A stretch of 64,000 bases of DNA, from assembly GCA_009760885.1 (NCBI GenBank), contig CM019702.1, forward strand, positions 52,675,282-52,739,281, given 5' to 3'. The notes below the pieces were generated by a model, which saw nothing but the letters and a program-made list of their open reading frames with translations, was not told the DNA's origin and did not search any database. This DNA is from Achatina immaculata. Taxonomy: Eukaryota; Mollusca; Gastropoda; Stylommatophora; Achatinidae. Below are positions 34,685 to 46,863 of the stretch, in pieces (positions within the stretch are counted from its first letter, which is position 1; every line of letters starts with the position of its first letter). The translations under genes and the position numbers were made by a program.

Positions 34685-34979
34685 ACATTTTGAATGCGAA
34701 CTTATCACCAAAGTGATCAAAAAAGAACAACGAAAGGCAGTAGCAGACAATCTGAAATTTACGGAAAAGATCGAGCTGTATACAGCCAATGTACTACTGG
34801 TACTATAACCAGCAAACACTATGAACAACACTGAGGTTAAAGGCCGAGAATATATGAGAGTGCCCTGGGTGCAAGTAGGCCGATCTCTTGACCAACAAGT
34901 ACACCATGGCCGTTATTCAGTTTCTAGATCTTTCATTTCTTTTTCTTTCTCTTATGAATATGAAAATTTCATAAGTCCA

Positions 34980-36213
34980 TAAAGCTCAGTCATGTTCATG
35001 TCCATTGCGGAAATGTTCCACTCTAACAACTCTAATGTGGGCCTTTCGGTTGTAAGCAAGATGGCTTGCTGCTGATGCATCCATTTGCAGAACATCAGCG
35101 ATGTCTTGCAGTCATCTTCGCCTTGGTCTTCCTCTATTTCTTTTTCCATTATGTACCCTTCCAAGAAGATCTTCTCTAGATGATTATGACGGTTAATGTG
35201 TTGGAAATATTTAAGTTTTCTCTCTTTAATCCCCTTTACTAGACAATATTCTTCAATATTAAGTTCTTGTAGAATGGATATATGTGTTCTTTGTTCTGGC
35301 TAGTGAAATCTCGTCCAGATCACACACTGCCATTATTGTATCCTCCGCCTCGCCAATCCAGGATCTTTCTCCTTTAATGCGTCTGCCCTTGATCAACCGG
35401 AGGAGCTTACGAATAAGATGATTGTCATGATTGTAACCCTAATGTATATCTTGACTTGTGCATACTTGTGTCTCACTCTCGCATTTGATATCTCAAGCAG
35501 ATACTGCTTGGTTATCACCAGGATATCTCTAGTGCATCCCAAGACTACTCCTATAATCTCATTCTGTATAGGCGCACGGTTGGTCAAATGCGAATTATAC
35601 AGGGTTAATAGACCAAGACCACAATCCAAAATATACGTCACTAGCGCTTGCATTGCCAAGAATAGAGTTCTTAACAGCACCAATCTTCTTTCAGGCGTAT
35701 CGTTTTTATATTATCAATATGATGGACAAAGGAGAAGGGTCTGTCAAATGTGATTCTCAAGTTATTCATAAACTGTGTTCTCTCAATAACCTGTCCCTAG
35801 CACTTTGCAATCAGAACAGTAGACCCCATAATTCTGTTGCTTAGGGAGCAACACAGAATTTCAGTTTTTTTCCATGTTTATCACAGCGCTGTTATCATCT
35901 CGCCAACCTAGTATCTGATCAACCCAATCTTGTACGTGTGTAATCAATTCCTCTCTATCTCTGTCATGCACATACGTCAGCATATCATCCTCATACGGCA
36001 GCGTTTGCCCTGGACTATTCTAATTTTCTGCGCAATTCCTTCTTAGAATATATATTGAAGAACACAGACAACAGTGGAGATCCCTTGGATAGTCCGGTAA
36101 CAAAAATGTAGTGCTCTGAGCGCCATTATTAGTTAGCAGTGATCCAAGATATTCAAAACTCTCCACTTCTTCCAGTTTTTCTTCATTGATACATATTCCA
36201 GCTGCTTTATTTG
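34980..36213 (-). mobile_element. LINE-A, minus-strand copy carrying an 836-bp patch
   Basis: 34980-35290 reads the LINE-A C-terminus; 36127-36213 reads the segment coding EICINEEKLEEVESFEYLGS. About 240 bp of LINE-A between them are missing and replaced by the patch 35291-36126. Confidence 0.78.
35291..36126 (-). repeat. 836-bp direct duplicate of 41176-42012 (LINE-G fragment)
   Basis: About 9 differences over 837 bp from the copy 5.9 kb to the right, same orientation. It encodes part of a LINE-G reverse transcriptase (YEDDMLTYVHDRD, LLRTLFLAMQALVTYILDCG). It lacks the flanking LINE-G sequence that the right copy keeps. Confidence 0.9.
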
Positions 36214-37433
36214 TTCGTAAAGCTAGGTATTAGAAAATGATTAAGGACAACTTAATATGTTGCAGTGGTTTTTAGCCTCTCACTTACTGTCAACCTTTAT
36301 CAGGGTGGAGAACAGTTGTGAATTGATCAGTAACAGTAAATCAAGAAATAAAAGCCAGATGATGTTATTAGCTGGGTTTTTTTTCACTGAGCCCAATGAT
36401 TGTGCTGATCTGTAGACCCTACAATCTTCTTCCGTTCGATTGCATAGATCTGAAGTAAAGAAACATTGACCTATGATTTAAAAAAATGATTTAGAAAATA
36501 ATACTATGATGCAACACGAGCAACACACACACACACACACACACACAGACAGACAGACAGACAGAGAGAGTGCAGATATTGTGGTCACTGGAATTTTTGC
36601 GAAGAATAACTGACTGGAACTGTACGGCAGCTTTTGGATAACGACGGTGATGACGTCTATGTATGTACGTAAACCTGGATTATTGTGTGATCGAAGTGAA
36701 AGACACACTTTTCAGCTCACTTTAAAAACAAACAAACAAACAAACAAATGAACAAAATAATAGTGTACATTTGTTCGGAGGTAATTATTTATTGAAGCGA
36801 TCGTTTACCTATGAGGACTGCACTATAGTTTCAAAAACAACAAATATAAGGAATAATTAAGCAGATAACGGAAAGTTCAGATACAAAGATGTTAGAAGAA
36901 ATATATGAGATGTGGCAAGTTAGAGGTAGTTGCAACTGGAACTCTAATTAACTAGACAGTGAATTAGAAACTCTGTAGGAGAATTAGTGTTTCAGTGAAG
37001 ATTGTTTTAGAGTGCATTTGGTTTATGGAATTATGACTGCTTTTAGTCCAATATAGTATCGATTAATGAACCGAACATATAATCCAACGTTTAGTGCTAG
37101 TAATGTCGTGTTTAGTTGCTGAGACCATTTATATTTTTATCTATTTATAATCTCCACACCAAATGCAATGAAACCGCTGGAGCTCTCCCTGGAGATAAAA
37201 GGTTAAATTGAAATTAATATGTTATCTCGTAACTTTATGGGACTGATAAAAACACACTCAGAGAGTTAACATGAATATTTAATAACACATTAATTTTTTT
37301 TGTATTATTCTACTTTTGCAGTTTTATTTAAACTCCGTGGCTCCTTCAAACTGTTGCCAAATAAAACGATATGAAAAAAAAAACTGGAACGAAAGCTCAT
37401 GTTTTAATTGTTTTCTGTAGTGTGTTCCAGTAG
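36214..37433. other. 3' flank of receptor 2; simple repeats only
   Basis: Contains a compound (CA)n-(GACA)n-(GA)n tract at 36522-36570 and (AAAC)n near 36726-36750. No gene recognised. Confidence 0.6.
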
Positions 37434-38030
37434 CTATTTTGATGTGCCCAAGCAGAAGATTGAGTTAAACGTGTCTCTGTATTTGCTGCTTCCATGATAA
37501 TAAATAAAGATATTCATAGATGAATTAATAGACTCAAGCAGAAGTCCAAAACTGCTTACGACTGCTGTTAGTGCTATATGCTTTCCTGTAATATAAAGAT
37601 CGGGTTCAAATGCAATGACAATCATCAAGATGGTAACTGGGACGAAGCAGGAAATAAATAAAGTGGAGATCATCAAAACCATCTTGGCAACTTTCTCATG
37701 ACGACCAGAGATATCTTTCTGCGATGATATCATCTTATCTTTATGCCATCGTGCTCTCATTCTAAGGCTAATAATGATGACTGTTGTACATATAGTAATG
37801 ACAATGAAAGCAGCGAACGGTAATACAAAATTATTGGCAATGAAAGAAATCTGTTCAACTTGCTCACGATTTTCAGCGGAAACAATGGCCAGAAGTGTCT
37901 TGTTTTGTGGCAGAAAGAATGTCAAACCCAGTTTGTTGACAATATACACCGGGGTTATACCTGCCATAGAAACTACGAAGATGAAAATGATGATGGCACA
38001 AACTCGTTTTGAGGTGACGATAGTTTTCAC
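37434..38030 (-). CDS. Receptor 2, coding exon 3 (TM4-TM7 and tail)
   Basis: 597 nt from the acceptor CTTCAG to the TAG stop. It contains TM4-TM7, the motif QKDISGRHEKVAKMV before TM6, and NIFIY at the end of TM7. Confidence 0.92.
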   Translation of the reverse strand: MKTIVTSKRVCAIIIFIFVVSMAGITPVYIVNKLGLTFFLPQNKTLLAIVSAENREQVEQISFIANNFVLPFAAFIVITICTTVIIISLRMRARWHKDKMISSQKDISGRHEKVAKMVLMISTLFISCFVPVTILMIVIAFEPDLYITGKHIALTAVVSSFGLLLESINSSMNIFIYYHGSSKYRDTFNSIFCLGTSK

Positions 38031-41000
38031 CTGAAGAATAATTAAAACACTCAGTTATTTATGTATTATTTATTTAGCTTAATTTCATTTTTAAATTTGT
38101 GTTCAGAGACATCATGGCTGACTGTCAGATATTAAAATATGAGATGGAGGAAAGCCGTGGCTGAATGAGTGTAATTAAAATAAAAAGAAATATGTTGTTA
38201 ATAAGCAGTGAAAATAAACACTCATACATGTATGGCCCCTGAAACATACGCTGAAACATGTTTATTAATAGCAGTGAAATAAAAAAAAAATGAAATAAAA
38301 AGTTTAGGATTGAATATAGGAACATACGTCCAACTAATGAATGATATAAAAATCCATTTAAGTCCATTTATATCTTTTCTCATTTACACGTTCATAAAAA
38401 TTAATCTTTTGGTTTCATTATTATAAAATCATATAAAAGACATCTTCCTGAACAAATATGTGTAAAGTGAGCAACTTGCGGTTTTTAATCATAGAAATGT
38501 ACAGAACGTGAGGTGTGAAATCTTATGGACACATAAGGATGCATGAATGAAATTTATAGTCAAATTGCGAAAGAATTCTGCAGCAGCCTAGCGTGTATCA
38601 TAATGTTGCCGCCATCCTATTCAGAACAAGAAGCCTTCCTCGTGTAAAATCACAAAATTTCTGTTAACAGTAAAGATGAGAACTAAACACAGAAGAAGAG
38701 GGAAACAGAATATGAAATATTTAGAGTAGTAGAGTAGAGAAGAAACACACAGTAATATATATCCAATGAGAACTATGACAGAAGGAACTTTAGACGCGGA
38801 AAACGACATACGTTTATGTTTCATTGGCTATACCAAAGCATTTGATAAAGTAAAACCCGACAAAGTCATGAAATATATGGGGATAATGATACTGTCATCA
38901 AATATCTATGAATAATAAGAAGAATGTACTGGAGTCAAGAAGCAGCGGTCAGGCTAGATAAAGTTACGGATTTGTGCACGCTTGTGTCCTCTCAATAGAT
39001 TAGTTTTTACTGTACAGTGAAAGTGTCAGTTTAGAAATACAGTTAAATAAATACTTAAACCAACAACTGACATTGGATGGTACAATATGGACAACCTAAG
39101 ACATTCAGAGGTAATAGCGAAAAAACAAACGGGACCTACATAAATTGTTATACTAGCAGTAAAAGAAACTGACAACAGACCTCACCTTAAATATTAACAA
39201 AACACAAATATGGCATCACGAAAGAACCCCACTTAAATGCAGTTTTAAAGTATAAGGAGAAACCTTGAAACAAGTACATATATTAAATATATTAGCCCTC
39301 GAGAAACCTTAGTTGGGGAATACACCCCTGAAATGAAGAATAGAATATGCCAAGCCAAAACAACTTTCAAACAAATGAGAAACAGCCTGTATAATGCTTA
39401 TCCGTCATTAAATATCAGAAAAAATGCTACACTGAGCAGTCCTAATACATAGAAGTGAGTCAGGGGCAGTAAAGAGACTGATGCAAATATCACTGGAGGC
39501 AAGAGAGACGTAGTTTCCTAGATGTATGCTAAGAGTGCTGTGGATAGCTGCGATGACAAACGTTGTCGTTCATTGGACATAAATCATGAAGGGGAAGGTC
39601 TGAAGCCATCATAAGGGCAGGAAAGATACGTGAGAAAAGAGGCATGGACAAATTAAGAGAGAAAACAATCTCTGCAGTCTAACACAATGGCTCAATAGAA
39701 AGACAGCAGCTGAGATAATGGATGCAACACTGAGATCACCTGTGAAGCATGACATACACCCCAAACAGCACGGCACCTGCTGATGATGAACACCAATTAC
39801 AGAGAAATATATTACCTTTATACAAGTGTTACAATAAGCCCTTATTGTCAACATTTAAATGTTTAACCTTTCGAAATTGATAAATGTCTACTAACCTGTA
39901 ACGGTAATATGATACATAAACATCTCTCCAGAGTGATTATCGCTGTGATCCAAGTGCTCACTCTTGCAAAAGTAAGATGTGGTACAGAACCTATCAAATA
40001 ACCAACCCCTAGAACATCAAAAGGTACATCAGCTTTGATGAAAGCAGGAGTCAAGCAAATGTTGGTCCACATCTGTGTCATAATACAGCCTAGGTCAGAG
40101 ATTGACAGACCTATGTTTGAACAGCAACAACTATGTATTAGTCGTATATAAAACAACAACTGGAAGTGTTAAAATAGCCACCTTACAATTCCTTATTTAA
40201 TAATAATAAATGCAGCTCTGTTTGACGTAGATGATGAACAGTCAATGAAAGTATCCATAGTTTTACACATCAATTATATTTATTTAGCAAAATATAAAAC
40301 ATGATTAGCTGTTGTAATAAAGATTCAGTCTTGCAAAAAAGATAGAAAGAAGGATAAAAATGAGCTGGAATAAGAATGACAGAAAGTATTCAGAATTCAG
40401 AATCCGACATCACTGTATTCAGGACATTCTCATACATGTTCTGCCGCCTACTCCAACATCCATCTAAGAGTCTGTCTACTAATGGTTCTTGTCAAATGTT
40501 GGCTGTTTAATATACGTTTTCGTCCACTTAGTTCAGATTTTCTTCTCGCACCCTTAATCTGTCCCAGTTTCATCAATCTCTTCATCCACCCATTCTCTCT
40601 CTTTATCCTAATATAGTCTGTCTAATACGGCCTTCACAATGTCATCCTCTCCCATTCTCAGCCTACCTTGAATTTCACCATGTCCAGCCAGTCTATCAGC
40701 CAACTCATTTCGATGTACACCCGCATTCCCTAGACAGTGGATCCACGTTAATCTCCTGACGTGTGAGTGCCCAAACAGGTTTACCTATTCTCTTCTGAGA
40801 AATTTCTTACCATTCTTCCTTACCGTTCTCAGAGAGTCTGTAGCAACAACGCCATGAGACACTTCCTGATCTACCAGCTACCCGACTGCCGTAGAAGCCA
40901 CCTCAGTCTCCATGCGCATGCTGGATGTAGTGACTGCAAAGGCACTCGAGATCCTTTCCAGAACTCTTCCATTGCAAAAGACGACAAAGCCCCATCCACG

Positions 41001-44000
41001 TTTCCTTCATTTAGTCATTGTGCAATCTATGTTTAATAACATTTCTACAGACACATAGTGTCTCTAGATTAACTCTTGAAGCTGTAGTTCACCTGAATCG
41101 TGTACCCAATCCTGGCATTCACGACCAAGCTATACAACAGCTTGTGCTAGCTGAGACTGGTCCTGTACTAAAATTTTGTTCTGGCTAGTGAAATCTCGTC
41201 CAGATCACACATTGCCATTATTGTATCCTCCGCCTCGCCAATCCAGGATCTTTCTCCTTTAATGCGTCTACCCTTGATCAACCGGAGGAGTTTACGAATA
41301 AGATGATTGTCATGATTGTAACCCTAATGTATATCTTGACTTGTGCATACTTGTGTCTCACTCTCGCATTTGATATCTCAAGCAGATACTGCTTGGTTAT
41401 CACCAGGATATCTCTAGTGCATCCCAAGACTACTCCTATAATCTCATTCTGTATAGGCGCACGGTTGGTCAAATGCGAATTATACAGGGTTAATAGACCA
41501 AGACCACAGTCCAAAATATACGTCACTAGCGCTTGCATTGCCAAGAATAGAGTTCTTAACAGCACCAATCTTCTTTCAGGCGTATCGTTTTTATATTATC
41601 AATATGATGGACAAAGGAGAAGGGTCTGTCAAATGTGATTCTCAAGTTATTCATAAACTGTGTTCTCTCAATAACCTGTCCCTAGCACTTTGCAATCAGA
41701 ACAGTAGACCCCATAATTCTGTTGCTTAGGGAGCAACACAGAATTTCAGTTTTTTTTCCATGTTTATCACAGCGCTGTTATCATCTCGCCAACCTAGTAT
41801 CTGATCAACCCAATCTTGTACGTGTGTAATCAATTCCTCTCGATCTCTGTCATGCACATACGTCAGCATATCATCCTCATACGGCAGCGTTTGCCCTGGA
41901 CTATTCTAATTTTCTGCGCAATTCCTTCTTAGAATATATATTGAAGAGCACAGACAACAGTGGAGATCCCTTGGATAGACCGGTAACAAAAATTTAGTGC
42001 TCTGAGCGCCATGATCTATACCTTAGCGTATTTGTTATTTTCATTAGCTTTGAGACTATCCATAGAATAAGCAATGTGTCTACACCACCCTCCATCATCA
42101 TCATCAACAGCGTTGTTTAATAAACGTCGTTATATGTATCTTCGAGATCAAGACCCAAAGTCGTAGTATCGTCATGTCCTTGAACCCAACTCTTCAGTTG
42201 GATGCTGTTGCAACGTCGATCTCTGTGCACGATATCCGTAGCGCTGCTGACGATTCTATATATTAACAGATAAATGTATGACAGAAAAATCTATGAGCAG
42301 TAAATTTTAAGAACATACGACAATCCAATATTTCGGTAAAAGCCCATTTCAAGGATCACATTAAGAAATAACACAGAAGAAAAAACACGAAATATATGCC
42401 ACAAATTAAGCACAGAACTCTTTTTGTTTACTCTTTACATTAACTTTGTCTGAATAAACTATTTCTTTCCTTCGAATATAATTGGTTTCAGAGTTATCTT
42501 CCTGGTATTCTGTCCTTATCCACTTGGTCTACTAGAATGTTCCATCTGTTATGTGATATAGTGAGAGTTAATACGAGTATTCCAATTGTCTGAGTCACAA
42601 TGATTTTAACTCCCATTCTAGCTTTCTTCTCTGCTTCGTTTTTTTTTTATCACATATTATTTTTTCCACATGCTCAGTTATCTGACCTTATTGCCTGTCT
42701 ACTTTTTCAACTCATTTTCCTCTTCCGCTGCGGGTTCAGCAAAGTAATCGCATACGAGCCGCAATGCTGTATCTATCAGTTGTGTCTTTATTTTCCTTCA
42801 TAAAGACAGTTTTGACGAAAGATTGAGCTGTTGGTCGTACTGCAGTTCATTACTACTTCATCGTTCTTATTTCTTATTCAGTCAATCAAGTGTCGTGCTG
42901 CGTGGAGTAGGCGATCATTTCTCTCCACAATTCTCTGTCTTTAGACTTGATTTTGAGATCCGTCAGTGACTTTCTTCCTAGCCATACTGACAGCCCATCC
43001 AGTAACTTCTCCCTCTCTCTCTCTCTCTCTCTCTCTGTCTTCCTCTATTTCTTCTTCCCTCAATTTCTCCAGTTGCCACAATCTGTTCCAATTTTCATCT
43101 TCTCAGAAAATGTTCCACCAATCTCGCTTGTCTGCCTCTGATATTTGCTGTAATTTACTTTTTAACTCCAGGCTCTCTTAAGACTTCTTCGTTGGTTTTC
43201 TTAGCTGTCCATACTAACTTCAACATCCTTCTTATGAATTACATTTCCATGGCCTCCATTTCTTGCTGTAATCTCTTATTCATGCTTCATATTCATAGAA
43301 CAAAATTGGCACGATGTAACATTTTAGTACTCGGAATCTTGTTTTCATTCTTATGGATCTGTTGCACACGATGTTTCTCATTTTCTGGAATGCTGATATG
43401 GCCTGAGCACATCTCCTTTTTATTTCGTTGTGACATTTCCCATCAGCTGTTATACTTGCTCCTAAGTACTTGAATCTATCAACATGTTTCAGTTTTGTGT
43501 CATCAATGGTAATGCTAAATTTTGTTGGTATTCTTTTCTTTGAGATGACCATCACTTCAGTCTTCATTTTATTCAGGTTGAGACCTTTACTTTTACTTTC
43601 ACGAACCACGATGTCCACAAGAGCCTGTACCTCCCCTTCACTTTTAGCAATCAGAACTGTTTCGTCTGCATATCTTAAGTTGTTACGGTTGTCCCGCCAA
43701 TTGATATCCCTGGCAAGCTTTCTATATTTCTCATTATGTTTTCGCTGTACAATGAGAAGAGATCAGGAGATAGAACACATCCTTGTCTCACTCCCAATTT
43801 TATGTCACGGAATGCTCTTATTTGGTTCTCAACCTTCAATGCTGCTGATTGCTACCAGTACATACTTTTGATAAGTTTCAGAACGTTCATGTCTATGTTG
43901 ATATCTTCCAGCATAATTTCTGTATGTCTCACTTTATCGAATGCTTTACAGCAGTCTGTAAAGCATACGTATAGGTCAGTCTTTACTTCTATTGATCTTT

Positions 44001-46800
44001 CCATCAATGTTCTCAATATATATGGCATTACGTGTACCTTTTCCTTCGACGAAGCCACACTGTTCTTCAGCGTTTCTGGTTTTATTTTGCCCCTGACTCT
44101 TCTCATGACAATACGAAGCAGGATTTTGGTAACATGGCTCAAAAGACTAATGGTTCGATGGTCTTCACATTCAGCTGCACCTTCTCTCTTTGGCAGAGCA
44201 ATGAAAACTGATTGCAATAGGTCTGATAGGACATAGTTACTGTTATAGAATTCATTAAACAATCTGGTAATTATTTCTATGCCAAGCTCTCTTAATGCTT
44301 CCAATTCTTCCTTGGTGATTTTATCTTGTCCTGGTGCGTTGTTGATTTTGATGTGTTTGACGGCTTCTTCCACTTCTGTGTTTAATATGGGAAGCCCTTC
44401 TTTATTATTTCGTATATCTATTCCGCTTTTATTGTTCTCATAGAGTTCTTTAATGTATTCGCTCCATCGTGCCATTATTTCATCTCTGCCCATTATTGTA
44501 TGCCCCTCCTTTGACTTCAGTCAACCAGTCTAGTGGTATTGTCTTTTGCTTGTTAACGCCTTTAAGTGTTTGTACATATCTCTTGCGCTTCCATGATGGT
44601 ACGTCTCTATTTCATTCCATTTCTTATTTAGCTACTCTTCTTTAGCTTTATTGCATTTGTGACTTATTTCTTTATTTAATTTGTCATATTTATCTGTATT
44701 TCATTCTTCTCCTATCTATTGGTTGTTTAGAGTGCCGTTTGGTTGGAAATAGGATTTCGTTATATGTTTGTTGAATAGAATATTTAAGCATATTCCACTG
44801 TTCATCAATCGTTTCAATATATTCTCGTTATAGCATTATACCTATTATGCACTTTATTCATATATTGTTCTTGTATTGCTTTCTTTCCGTAATATCCCTC
44901 TATCTAGTTATTTGTTTTTAGCTGCTACCTTTAACCTCTTTAGCATGAGTCTCACTTTTCCTACAGCTGGATGTGTTCATTGTTGCATTCAGTGTTTGGT
45001 CTTGTTTTCACGGATATTAGTGAGTTCCTGAATCTTCGTTTGATCATAATGTAATCTATCTGGCTACGTATGTTATTATTTGGGCTTTTTCCACATCCAT
45101 AGTCGCATAAGGTGTTGTTGAAACCAAGTATTTCCTATTATCATTTTATTCTTTTCTGCCCACTCAATCAATATCTCTCCTCTTGTATTTCTGATACATA
45201 GTCCATACTTGCCAGTAGCTTCATTGTCTTGTTCAGTCCTTACTTTCGCATTTAAATCAGCCAGCACTGTTTCATTGCCATGTCTAGATTGTTGTAAAAT
45301 TCTTTTATCTCATCATCAGAGCTTTCTGAAGATGGTGTGTATACTTGGACGAGATTTATGTCTATTGGGTGGCCCTGTAATTTAACCATTAACACTCTGT
45401 CCGATATGCACCAGAAACCTTTCACAGTTCTTGCTGTCTTCTTATCCGATATTATGCCAACTCCATTTCTACACTGGTTTTCCCCGGAATATATTATTTT
45501 GAAGTCTTTATGATCTCTGCTTTCTGCTGAAATTCATCTCATTTCACATAAAACAAAGATGTTAATTTCCAATAGTTTAATTTCTTGTTTGATGTTTTCC
45601 AGTTGTCCATGCTCTGTTAGTGTTCTAATGTTCCACGTTGCAATTACTGTGGTGTTACTCTTCTTTTCTTTGCGTACAGTAGTTGGATAACGATCTGGTA
45701 TAACCTGTCGCACGTGATAATCCCTACATGACGAGGTATTTCCACTGGAACCCCCATTAACGTCGCTATGATTCAGAGAATTGTAGATTGTCATGATTGT
45801 CCATGGGAATGTACAGTGTTAGTTTCCCCTTGCCTTCCACCTGTGTGTTTATGGTTTACTCCAGTAGCTTTTGACTCTGGCCAGAGCCTACCCTACAAGG
45901 CAGCAGAGGTTTTGAAATCAGATTTTCCTTCTCCTAGATGAGCTACCAACCATGACTAACGAGTCTCATCTATCGGAAGAGTCTGGTTTTAAGGCGCCAG
46001 ATACTCGCCTTTCGCCCTTTCTCCTGTCAGTTTAAACAGTTCCTCCAAGAGAAGGCCAGGAGCTGGACTTGGACTGTCAGAGGCTATTCGAGACCCACCA
46101 CTTGGAGACATTGAGGGGAGAGTTTATCCTCCACCGCACCTCCGGCTATTACAGTCCTTAGAACCTTATTTCTTATTGCCTACTTTGTTTCCCTTTCATT
46201 AACTATCTGCTTTAAAAAAATTGTATCATACATCTTTCTCAAATTCCACTGTTTCTTGAAACTGCCGTCTTAATCTACCGATAATATGAGAGATCGGTAT
46301 CAGTTTTTGTACGTTTTAATTTTTCAATAAAAATCTTGCCATACATAACTCTGACTACTAAAAAACAGCTAGAGTACAAGTGCAATCTATTCTCTTTAAC
46401 CTTTGGTTAATTTACCTAACGTAGCTAGTCATGTGAAGAAAAAGACAAAAATAAATTATTACATTAAAGACGCTAAACAATAAGTCTAAATGGTCTATCT
46501 AAATACCTATTTACATTATGATCACAAACCAGCATGTGATTATTTCATTAACTGAACTGACTCAGATAAGTACCGACCTTACTGAAGCTTACCCATTAGA
46601 TTAACGTTGATTGGTTCTTTGAAGCCCTGCTTAACAAAGCACATAATACTAATGACGTTCGTTGCAACACCAAAAACATTTACCATCTGACACAGAACTC
46701 CCGAGATGCACCATGATAGTATCTCTGCTACTTGACTATTTATAAGAGGGAATTCGTGTGAAAAAATTATAAAATTGGAAATATTACTTGTGTCTATCAT
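37434..46800 (-). CDS. Chemosensory-type 7TM receptor 2 (three coding exons, intact)
   Basis: Paralog of receptor 1. Exons 46593-46800 (208 nt), 39896-40110 (215 nt) and 37434-38030 (597 nt) join to 339 residues without a stop. Seen: N6 sequon, SISDLG in TM2, ERC after TM3, a Trp/Lys-rich third intracellular loop (RARWHKDK), SCFVPV in TM6 and NIFIY (314-318) closing TM7. An in-frame TAA 9 nt upstream of ATG 46800 supports the start; the exon-1 acceptor is at 46864. Exon 3 opens with GTG (Val), not a start codon, straight after CTTCAG. Intron 1 (6.5 kb) is swollen by LINE-G and LINE-F, both on the same strand as the gene; intron 2 holds LINE-C remnants. It is closest to receptor 3 in exon 3 and to the decayed copy at 63.6-63.8 kb in exon 1. 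Likely functional by reading frame; expression is unknown. Confidence 0.9.
38830..39790 (+). mobile_element. LINE-C, decayed copy in receptor 2 intron 2
   Basis: Reads GYTKAFDKVKPDKVMKYMG and KTTFKQMRNSL, then a broken C-terminus ending CGGCACCTGCTGATGATG. Antisense to the receptor. Confidence 0.68.
39896..40110 (-). CDS. Receptor 2, coding exon 2 (TM2-TM3)
   Basis: 215 nt between ATAG and the GTTAG donor. It codes GLSISDLG through TLERCLCIILPLQ. Confidence 0.9.
40380..42260 (-). mobile_element. LINE-G: reverse transcriptase and RNase H remnants
   Basis: Minus-strand frames give SWVQGHDDTTTLGLDLEDTY and GLSKGSPLSSVFFNIYS-like pieces, YEDDMLTYVHDRDR (YADD variant), LLRTLFLAMQALV, then RNase H pieces GWGFVVFCNGRVLERISS and WIHCLGNAGVHRNELADRLA. 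Jockey-like organisation with a C-terminal RNase H; many stops. It lies in intron 1 of receptor 2. The segment 41176-42012 is the source-like copy of the patch at 35.3 kb. Confidence 0.75.
42879..46164 (-). mobile_element. LINE-F, near full-length (3.29 kb) with target-site duplication
   Basis: Minus strand, 5' to 3': leader, endonuclease (ATWNIRTLTEHGQLENIKQE, LADLNAKVRTEQDN), reverse transcriptase (NAPGQDKITKEELEALRELG, CFTDCCKAFDKVRHTEIM, GVRQGCVLSPDLFSLYSENI), active-site box YADE at 43661-43672 instead of YADD, KYLGASITADGKCHNEI, and a C-terminal tail interrupted by a (GA)n expansion. Several frameshifts. The 13-bp repeat CTTATTTCTTATT lies at 42866-42878 and 46165-46177. It sits in intron 1 of receptor 2, in the gene's orientation. 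The paralogous site at 63190-63202 is empty. Confidence 0.9.
46593..46800 (-). CDS. Receptor 2, coding exon 1 (N-terminus and TM1)
   Basis: 208 nt, ending AAT CTA ATG G before GTAAGC (phase 1). The 5'UTR part runs to the acceptor TTTTCAG at 46864, with an in-frame TAA before the ATG. Confidence 0.9.
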
Positions 46801-46863
46801 AGTAGAATGTTAAAATTAGATTTGCAAAAAAGAAAGATGTAAAGTTTCAAATGTTTAAGGATT

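Noticed and set aside
35393..35753. Overlapping open frames on opposite strands (also at 41278-41638) as small genes
   Set aside because: They duplicate together as part of a LINE-G fragment; the minus frame is reverse-transcriptase coding and the plus frame is its shadow.
36478..36708. Small secreted peptide on the minus strand
   Set aside because: The coding stretch is largely translated (CA)n/(GACA)n microsatellite.
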